A stretch of 64,000 nt of DNA from a bacterium (GTDB lineage: Bacteria > Actinomycetota > Acidimicrobiia > Spongiisociales > UBA5794). The notes beneath the pieces are model-generated. The model did not search any database and was not told the origin of the DNA. It was given only the letters and a program-made list of their open reading frames with translations. Position 1 is the stretch's first letter. Each line of letters begins with the position of its first letter. The stretch lies in contig JAAETI010000519.1 of the NCBI GenBank assembly GCA_024228555.1, positions 1 to 64,000 of the forward strand, in the 5' to 3' direction. Below, piece by piece: positions 59,301-64,000 of this stretch. The position numbers were made by a program, and so were the translations under genes.

Positions 59301-59806
59301 GCTTCTCGTTCCCCCGACAGACCGATGACCCGTGGCTCTGCATCGCCGATTTCTTCCGCCCGGTTGCATCCGAGGACATTGACTATGCCGCTTTCCACAT
59401 TGTCACGATAGGGGAGCGCATATCTGAGGAGACCGCCCGACTCTTTGAGACCAATGCCTACCAGGACTATCTGTTCCTTCACGGCATCGGGGTGGAAATG
59501 GCCGAGGCCCTCGCCGAGTACTGGCACAAGCGCATCCGCACCGAGTGGGGATTCGCCGACGAAGACGGTCCGTCGCTGCACGGTTTGTTCCGCCAGCAGT
59601 ACCGGGGTGGTCGCTATTCGTGGGGCTATCCGGCGTGTCCCGATTTGGCAGACAACGAGAAAGTTGCTCAATTGCTCGGGGCGTCCCGCATTGGGTTGAC
59701 CGTCGGCCCCGAGACCGGCTTTCAGTTCCACCCGGAACAGACGACATCGGCGCTGATCAGTCATCATCCGCGGGCGAAGTACTTCATCGCAAGGACGAGG
59801 TCATAA
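56333..59806 (+). CDS. metH: Cobalamin-dependent methionine synthase
   Basis: The 1157-residue enzyme has all four modules. The homocysteine domain (about 1-310) holds Asp-Gly-Ala-Ala-Gly-Thr and zinc Cys in Leu-Asn-Cys-Ala-Thr-Gly and Gly-Gly-Cys-Cys-Gly-Thr. The pterin domain (about 335-600) holds Gly-Glu-Arg-Thr-Asn-Ala-Asn-Gly-Ser. The cap and B12 domains hold Gly-Asp-Val-His-Asp-Ile-Gly-Lys-Asn near 727-735, with His as cobalt ligand. A C-terminal reactivation domain holds Tyr-Ser-Trp-Gly-Tyr-Pro-Ala-Cys-Pro-Asp. It regenerates methionine from homocysteine and 5-methyl-THF. The ATG at 56333 follows GAGG; the frame is open to 56198. I see no B12-box or SAM riboswitch core in the leader. 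Confidence 0.95.
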   Translation: MSEFLHSLNERVIIFDGAAGTTLQRAGLNDDDFGGPSLEGCNELLNVTRPDVVAAMHDEFLTAGVDVIETNTFGAFAVPLAEYGIADRSYELNKAAAEIARSVAADHATAERSRWVAGSIGPGTKLASLGQISYAELADAYEIQAGGLIDGGSDLLIVETMYDLLTLKAAVAGSRRAMKARGHYVPIQAQVTIETTGRMLPGTEIGAALAAIEPLRVDVIGLNCATGPEEMSEHIRYLARHSRVPISAIPNAGLPEVVDGEMHYGLSAENLAEQHARFITDFGVSVVGGCCGTTPEHLKAVVDRCRDLTPAARQPETQAGASSTYSFVPFAQDTSFLLVGERTNANGSKLFRDAMLEQDWDSCLEVARSQVAESAHLIDVCVDYVGRDGVADMDELASRFATQVPAPLVLDSTEPEVLRAGLERIGGRSVLNSANLEDGDERGSRADAVFELAREHGAAVISLLIDEDGQARDVDWKMRVAHRLYDLAVNRYGLEPSSLIFDPLTFPLTTGDPDLRRDGLATLAAIKRIKSELPGVFTILGVSNVSFGLRPATRHVLNSMFLHECVAAGLDAAIVHAGRIKPLNKIEDRHRELCLDLIHDRGHDGYDPLTELIEEFADVTVASAAVIDHSDWPVDDRLRQRIIDGNMTGLKDDLDEAVAAGTSPLDIINDVLLSGMKVVGELFASGEMQLPFVLRSAETMKRAVAHLERQMEKGDASHRGSIVLATVRGDVHDIGKNLVDIILTNNGFDVHNLGIKVGMAEILEALAEHEADAIGMSGLLVKSTLIMRDNLEQLNRRDMTHVPVVLGGAALTRAYVEQDLRGVYPGPLFYGKDAFAGLDVMEQIERRRGGDIDVEFGRVEIRKLPKRQPETAVSSPAGPERSPEVVTDNPVFTPPFLGSRVVKGVPIDEIAEYVNETALFRNQWQFRPANGETDADFKGRIRGVFREQLASVRQQDLLTPQLVYGYFPANADGDDLVIWSDAERTEERMRFSFPRQTDDPWLCIADFFRPVASEDIDYAAFHIVTIGERISEETARLFETNAYQDYLFLHGIGVEMAEALAEYWHKRIRTEWGFADEDGPSLHGLFRQQYRGGRYSWGYPACPDLADNEKVAQLLGASRIGLTVGPETGFQFHPEQTTSALISHHPRAKYFIARTRS

Positions 59807-60591
59807 TGTTGTCAGCCGCAGACGGGTGGATGGATGTCGCCGAGGTGAACCCTCCGGTTCTCCCGAGTGCCCGTCATCTCATGCTTGATCGGGCGTGGGA
59901 ACGCGTTCTGATAACCGACAATACATTCGGCAAGATCCGCGTTTCTCCCTACGCATTTGCGGCTCGCATCACTCATGATGTGCCATCGGTAGCGCCGACC
60001 GTGGTTGCGTCGACGCGCGATCGCAATATCCTCGCCATCGAGAGTGAGGTGCGGGGGGCGCTCGGTAACGGGGTGCGATCGTTTCTAATTGTCGTGGGCG
60101 ACACCCGGCCCCAGGTCGAGCATATGTCTCATCACTACGAGATCATCGAGCATCTGCGCGACCTGCAGACTCAGCTCCCCGTATTCGAGGCCGGCATGAC
60201 AACACGTTTCCGTGATTGGCAGTTCCGCAGACGGGTTGATGCCGGTGGCCAGTTCTTTGTGACCGGTCCGATCATGGATCCCACGACTATCGCACCCAGC
60301 ATGGAGAAGCTGAAGCGCGACCCCGCCGATCCTCCGGTGTTCCTCATGGTGATTCCGCCGTTCAGCCTCAAGTGGGTTGAACGTATGGAGTCCATCGGAA
60401 CGGTGGCAGTCGGAGATAAGCTGCGTGGTGAACTTGCCGATGGCATCGATCGCGAGCGCGCATGGGATCTGTCTCTCGAGGTTGCCTCCGCGGCCAAGGA
60501 TGCGGGCTTTGCCGGTGTGATCCTCACTGGTCTCAAATTCGACACAGTCGTCGACGAAGCCGCCGGAGTATGGCGGGCGGCGCACGACTAG
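59806..60591 (+). CDS. Methylenetetrahydrofolate reductase-like protein
   Basis: The 261-residue protein has MTHFR-like elements: Ser-Thr-Arg-Asp-Arg-Asn near 60-65, Gly-Val-Arg-Ser-Phe-Leu-Ile-Val-Val-Gly-Asp, Asp-Ala-Gly-Gly-Gln-Phe-Phe-Val-Thr-Gly-Pro-Ile-Met-Asp, and a final Ala-Gly-Val-Ile-Leu-Thr-Gly. The N-terminus lacks the usual Glu-Phe-Phe-Pro-Pro-Lys of MetF. Its start overlaps the metH stop (TAATG), so it most likely supplies methyl-THF to MetH. The divergent N-terminus means electron donor or substrate use may differ. Confidence 0.75.
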   Translation: MLSAADGWMDVAEVNPPVLPSARHLMLDRAWERVLITDNTFGKIRVSPYAFAARITHDVPSVAPTVVASTRDRNILAIESEVRGALGNGVRSFLIVVGDTRPQVEHMSHHYEIIEHLRDLQTQLPVFEAGMTTRFRDWQFRRRVDAGGQFFVTGPIMDPTTIAPSMEKLKRDPADPPVFLMVIPPFSLKWVERMESIGTVAVGDKLRGELADGIDRERAWDLSLEVASAAKDAGFAGVILTGLKFDTVVDEAAGVWRAAHD

Positions 60592-60605
60592 CAGTCCTCC
60601 ACGGG

Positions 60606-60772
60606 TTGCGGTTGAGGAGTCCTCGCGTTCGCGGCGGGAAGCGGATAGCGTCTTCACCCCCCTCGTACGACCTGTGGTCGTCCGATCCCCCCATCAAGGG
60701 GGGATTTGCGGTTGAGGAGTCCTCGCGTTCGCGGCGGGAAGCGGATAGCGTCTTCACCCCCCTCGTACGACC
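60606..60772. repeat. Direct repeat of 67 bp with 100-bp period, enclosing a C6/G6 hairpin
   Basis: Identical 67-bp blocks at 60606-60672 and 60706-60772 start with TTGCGGTTGAGGAG and end with CCCCCCTCGTACGACC. Between them ACGACC-TGT-GGTCGT forms a hairpin, and ATCCCCCC pairs with GGGGGGAT (60685-60704). The same C-rich/CGTACG elements occur at 5625-5740. The block fills the space between the convergent metF-like and M20 genes and could act as a transcription barrier. Confidence 0.85.
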
Positions 60773-60784
60773 ACAGAGGAGTTT

Positions 60785-61957
60785 CTACGCCTCGGCTAGC
60801 AGGCGGAGGATGGTGGCGGTGGCTACGAGGATGCCGGTTTCGATGGCGGACTCGTCGATGTCGAAGCTGGCGGAGTGGAGATCGACGCGACGATTGGGAA
60901 GGGCAGCTCCGAGACGGATGAGGGCGCCGGGGATGTCCTCGAGGAACCAGGCGAAGTCTTCGGCGCCGAGGCTCTGGTGCGTGTGGACGACTTTGTCGGC
61001 GCCGAGGGCGTCGCTGGCGGCCGCTTCGACCAAACGAATGACGTTGGCATCGTTGACAACGGGCGGCGAACCGGCGATGTAGTCAACCTCGGCTGTGGCA
61101 CCGAGAGGACCGACCATGTCGGCGACCAACGTTTCGACCCGCTTTGGCATCTCGCGCCACAGGTCCATATCGAACAGTCGGACGGTCCCTTGCAGTTCGA
61201 TGTGTGTCGGGATGACGTTGGCTGCGGACCCGCCGTGAACTGTGCCAAAGACGACGAGAACTGTTTCCCGAGGGTCAATTGTGTGGCGGATGAGCTGGGG
61301 CAGGTCGGTGATTACTCGAGCTGCCACATAGAGCAGGTTCACCGTCTGGTGAGGGCGGGAAGTATGACCACCGGGTCCGGAGATGCGGATGATGAACCGG
61401 TCTGAGGCCCCGGTGATGCCACCGGTTCTGATGCCTACCTTGCCCGCCTCCAGCGATGGGTCGACGTGGAAAGCGGTTATAGCCGAAAGGTCACGATGGA
61501 CGCCATCGGTCCGTAGCGCTTGCGCACCACCGGGGATGGTTTCCTCGGCAGGTTGGAACAAGAGACGGGCAGTGCCGGGGAGCTGGTCGAGTTGCTTGAG
61601 TACCCAAGCGGTCCCAAGCCCGATTGCGGTGTGGGCATCGTGGCCGCAGGCATGCATAACGCCGGGAACGATTGAAGCGTACGGCGGGGTCGCTTCCTCG
61701 GCGATTGGCAGAGCGTCGAGGTCGGCGCGAAATCCGACGGTTGGTGGTCCCTCGCCGATGTCGGCGATGAGGCCGGTTCCCTCAGGACGCATCTGGGGCT
61801 CGATACCCCACTCGATCAGGGTGTCTGCAACCTTGCGGGTGGTGCGGTGTTCTTGCCACCCAACTTCGGGGTTCTGATGGAGATCGCGTCGGACGTCGAT
61901 TATTCGCGGCGTGATTTCCGCGGCAAGGCGCGCTAGGTCAGAGATTCGATCGGGCAT
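60785..61957 (-). CDS. M20-family amidohydrolase (hippurate hydrolase/aminoacylase-like)
   Basis: The 390-residue metallo-amidohydrolase has Arg-Arg-Asp-Leu-His-Gln-Asn-Pro-Glu near 23-31, Gly-Phe-Arg-Ala-Asp-Leu-Asp-Ala-Leu-Pro, metal ligands in His-Ala-Cys104-Gly-His106-Asp-Ala-His, Gln-Pro-Ala-Glu-Glu with Glu138 as base, and Ala-Glu-Asp-Phe at the C-terminal site. The start is the ATG at 61957; an upstream extension to 62041 is open but not family-like. It probably removes acyl groups from amino acids or related amides; the substrate is unknown. Confidence 0.9.
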   Translation of the reverse strand: MPDRISDLARLAAEITPRIIDVRRDLHQNPEVGWQEHRTTRKVADTLIEWGIEPQMRPEGTGLIADIGEGPPTVGFRADLDALPIAEEATPPYASIVPGVMHACGHDAHTAIGLGTAWVLKQLDQLPGTARLLFQPAEETIPGGAQALRTDGVHRDLSAITAFHVDPSLEAGKVGIRTGGITGASDRFIIRISGPGGHTSRPHQTVNLLYVAARVITDLPQLIRHTIDPRETVLVVFGTVHGGSAANVIPTHIELQGTVRLFDMDLWREMPKRVETLVADMVGPLGATAEVDYIAGSPPVVNDANVIRLVEAAASDALGADKVVHTHQSLGAEDFAWFLEDIPGALIRLGAALPNRRVDLHSASFDIDESAIETGILVATATILRLLAEA

Positions 61958-62087
61958 GCCGGGAGTGTAGTGAGTGCGCGTTGATCTCAGCGAAGGCAAC
62001 TGCGAGCAGATGTATGTCTGGCACGGGCGATCGTTCGCCATCGTGCGGATTGCTCAACTATGTTGGCCCTTCGGGAGGTGAGTACCA

Positions 62088-63221
62088 GTGGTTGAACGAC
62101 CTGCATTCACGATCGGTATCGAAGAGGAATACCTGATTGTCGACATCGAGAGCCGGGAGCTCGTGCAAGACCTTCCCGACGGCTTGATGGCCGCATGCGA
62201 GGAGATTCTCGAGGCCCAGGTGAGCCCTGAGTTCCTGCGGTCTCAGATCGAGATCGGCACCAAGGTTTGCTCCAGCATCCACGAGGCGCGCGATGATCTA
62301 AAACGACTGCGACGTGCGGTTGCTGATGTCTGCAACGAATATGGCCTGGCGCCGATTGCGGCTTCGACACATCCTTCTGCCGACTGGTACGAGCAACGTC
62401 ATACGGACAAGCCTCGGTACAACATCCTTGCCAATGCCCTTGGTGGCGTGATCCGTCGCCTGTTGATCTGCGGTATGCATGTCCACGTAGGCATTGGGGA
62501 CCCTGACACGCGGGTCGACCTCATGAACCAGGTGCTCTATTTCGTGCCTCACATGCTGGCTCTGTCCACGTCGTCTCCGTTTTGGAATGGCGCCGAGACT
62601 GGGCTGAAGAGCTATCGCACTTCTGTTTTTCGGGCTGTCCCTCGGACGGGAATGCCGGACGAGTTCGACACATGGGGCGAGTACCAACGTCATGTCGAAG
62701 TACTGGTCAATGCCGGGGTTATCGAGGATGCCACCAAGCTGTGGTGGGATCTCCGCCCCAGTGCCCGTTACCCGACGCTGGAGCTGCGCAGCAACGACAT
62801 CTGCACCAACATCGAGGACACTCTCTCTATCGCTGCCATGTACGTCTCCCTGCTGTCGATGTTGCATCGGCGTCGCGTCAAGAATCAGCGCTGGCGGGTC
62901 TACAGCCGGATGCTGATTGAGGAGAACGTGTGGCGGGCGCAGCGGTACGGGATTTCCGAATCGCTCATCGACTTCGGTCGAGGCGAGCTGGTCGGGTACC
63001 CGCAGCTAGTTGACGAGATCATCAATCTGGTCAAGAAGGACGCCAAGCGGCTTGATTGCGAGGACGAGCTTCTTCACGCCCGAACCATCGTCAAGCGTGG
63101 CACCAGCGCTGATTCCCAGCTCGACGTCTATCACAAGGCACTTGCCGCAGGCGCCGGCGAGCATGAAGCGTTGGAGAAGGTCGTCGACTGGCTTGTCGCG
63201 GAGACCGTCGCTGGGGTCTGA
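62088..63221 (+). CDS. Carboxylate-amine ligase, YbdK/glutamate-cysteine ligase type 2
   Basis: The 377-residue protein starts with Phe-Thr-Ile-Gly-Ile-Glu-Glu-Glu-Tyr and contains Gly-Met-His-Val-His-Val-Gly-Ile and Leu-Arg-Ser-Asn-Asp-Ile, all typical of the GCS2 family. Members make gamma-glutamylcysteine or have unknown carboxylate-amine ligase activity. The GTG start has GGGAGG 9 nt ahead. The next gene, nadE, begins 62 nt downstream. Confidence 0.88.
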   Translation: MVERPAFTIGIEEEYLIVDIESRELVQDLPDGLMAACEEILEAQVSPEFLRSQIEIGTKVCSSIHEARDDLKRLRRAVADVCNEYGLAPIAASTHPSADWYEQRHTDKPRYNILANALGGVIRRLLICGMHVHVGIGDPDTRVDLMNQVLYFVPHMLALSTSSPFWNGAETGLKSYRTSVFRAVPRTGMPDEFDTWGEYQRHVEVLVNAGVIEDATKLWWDLRPSARYPTLELRSNDICTNIEDTLSIAAMYVSLLSMLHRRRVKNQRWRVYSRMLIEENVWRAQRYGISESLIDFGRGELVGYPQLVDEIINLVKKDAKRLDCEDELLHARTIVKRGTSADSQLDVYHKALAAGAGEHEALEKVVDWLVAETVAGV

Positions 63222-63283
63222 GGCTCCCGTCGAGCGGAACCATGCGAGTTCCTGGCGAATCCCTACCCGGGTAACCTGCCGTC

Positions 63284-64000
63284 ATGTCTTATCTGCGGAT
63301 AGCTGGGGCCCAGGTCAATCTTGTCGTTGGTGATATCGACGGCAATCTCAAGATCATTCTCGAGGCGATGGAGCGCGCTGAGGAAGCGGAAGCCGATGTG
63401 CTGCTTCTGCCTGAGCTCGCCATTACCGGGTATCCCCCCGAGGACTTATTGCTGCGCCGGTCGTTCATCGATCAGAACATGGAGGCGCTGCATCAAATCG
63501 CCCAGGCATCCGAGATGACAGCGGTTGTCGTCGGATTTGCTGATCGTGTCGACGGTGATCGTCACAAGGACGACTCGGTTGAGCGTGGTCTTGCCAACGC
63601 CGCTGCGATTGTTGGCGATGGTGCTATTCGAGGGATCTACCACAAGGTGCTTCTCCCCAACTACGGGGTCTTTGACGAGGCTCGCTATTTCGCACCGGGC
63701 CGCGTTGCCGAGAAGTTGTGGGGCTTTGGCGACGTCGTTGCCGGGGTCTCGGTTTGTGAGGACATCTGGGCCGCCGATGGCCCGCCGGCGTTGCAGGCCG
63801 AGGCTGGTGCGCAGATCCTGCTGAACATCAATGGCTCTCCCTATCACGTTGGCAAGGGAGCCGACAGATCATCGTTGCTGGCCGCTGAGGCGCTCCGGTC
63901 CGAGGTTCCTGTTGCATACGTGAACATGGTTGGCGGTCAGGACGAGTTGGTTTTCGACGGCGATTCGATGATCTTTGGAAGCGACGGTGAGCTCATCTAC
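63284..64000 (+). CDS. nadE: Glutamine-dependent NAD+ synthetase, 5' part
   Basis: Only the first 239 codons are in the window, and the frame is open to the last base. The visible part is the nitrilase-type glutaminase domain that feeds ammonia to NAD synthesis: Glu44 in Leu-Pro-Glu-Leu-Ala-Ile-Thr-Gly-Tyr-Pro-Pro-Glu-Asp, Lys121 in Tyr-His-Lys-Val-Leu-Leu-Pro-Asn-Tyr, and Cys158 in Val-Ser-Val-Cys-Glu-Asp-Ile-Trp. This triad is complete. The synthetase domain should follow beyond the window. Confidence 0.92.
   Translation, partial: MSYLRIAGAQVNLVVGDIDGNLKIILEAMERAEEAEADVLLLPELAITGYPPEDLLLRRSFIDQNMEALHQIAQASEMTAVVVGFADRVDGDRHKDDSVERGLANAAAIVGDGAIRGIYHKVLLPNYGVFDEARYFAPGRVAEKLWGFGDVVAGVSVCEDIWAADGPPALQAEAGAQILLNINGSPYHVGKGADRSSLLAAEALRSEVPVAYVNMVGGQDELVFDGDSMIFGSDGELIY

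Overview
The window reads as a contiguous chromosomal segment of a high-GC actinobacterium, most likely a lineage such as Acidimicrobiia rather than a mycolic-acid or streptomycete group. This is inferred from the gene content: a DivIVA-like coiled-coil protein, a Lys/Ala/Pro-tailed HbhA/histone-like protein, a ClpS-DUF2017 operon, DUF4332 and GT35 short-form glucan phosphorylase. Many genes also appear to have leaderless promoters, with a TANNNT hexamer 6-9 nt in front of the start codon. No phage, IS element or CRISPR array is visible.

Layout. 1-2 kb: a lipoprotein and an HTH/nucleotidyltransferase pair resembling AbiE-type toxin-antitoxin modules, with a perfect palindrome over its promoter. 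2.1-6.2 kb: a YibE/F membrane protein, tRNA-Lys(TTT), a frameshifted DUF1304 gene, a solitary AAA ATPase, a palindromic repeat element and an orphan TadE/G-like protein. 6.2-8.0 kb: a fusion of an endonuclease IV-like TIM barrel to a LigD-type primase/polymerase domain. 8.0-17.5 kb: a minus-strand purine operon, purL(with two PurS-like domains)-purQ-purC-purE(class II)-purF-purDM(fused)-purN, with most junctions being 4-nt overlaps. With purH and purB located elsewhere it would make IMP without purK.

17.7-26.9 kb: 3-mercaptopyruvate sulfurtransferase, aldehyde dehydrogenase, a LURP/tubby-like protein, a stand-alone 5'-3' exonuclease, a secreted protein with four lamin-tail domains, an acyl-CoA dehydrogenase, and a kinase-like/methyltransferase fusion with its small membrane partner. 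27-33.5 kb: three tandem paralogous membrane sulfatase/phosphotransferase-like proteins behind an ABC exporter, apparently an envelope-glycan locus. 33.5-44.2 kb: a full glycogen metabolism cluster (glgB, glgC, glgA, glgX, glgP, malQ).

44.3-52.7 kb: SRAP peptidase, DUF454, a DivIVA-like protein, the HTH-clpS-DUF2017-membrane protein operon, a MobA-like nucleotidyltransferase, DUF4332, the histone-like protein with its XRE regulator, and an acyltransferase/epimerase pair. 52.8-64 kb: DAHP synthase and prephenate dehydrogenase, a cytochrome P450, metH with a metF-like gene, a tandem repeat block, an M20 amidohydrolase, a YbdK-type glutamate-cysteine ligase, and the 5' part of nadE running off the window end.

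Two genes (at 553-1131 and 3831-4209) carry single-base indels, two of the three in homopolymer runs. Draft-assembly errors are therefore a possibility to keep in mind.
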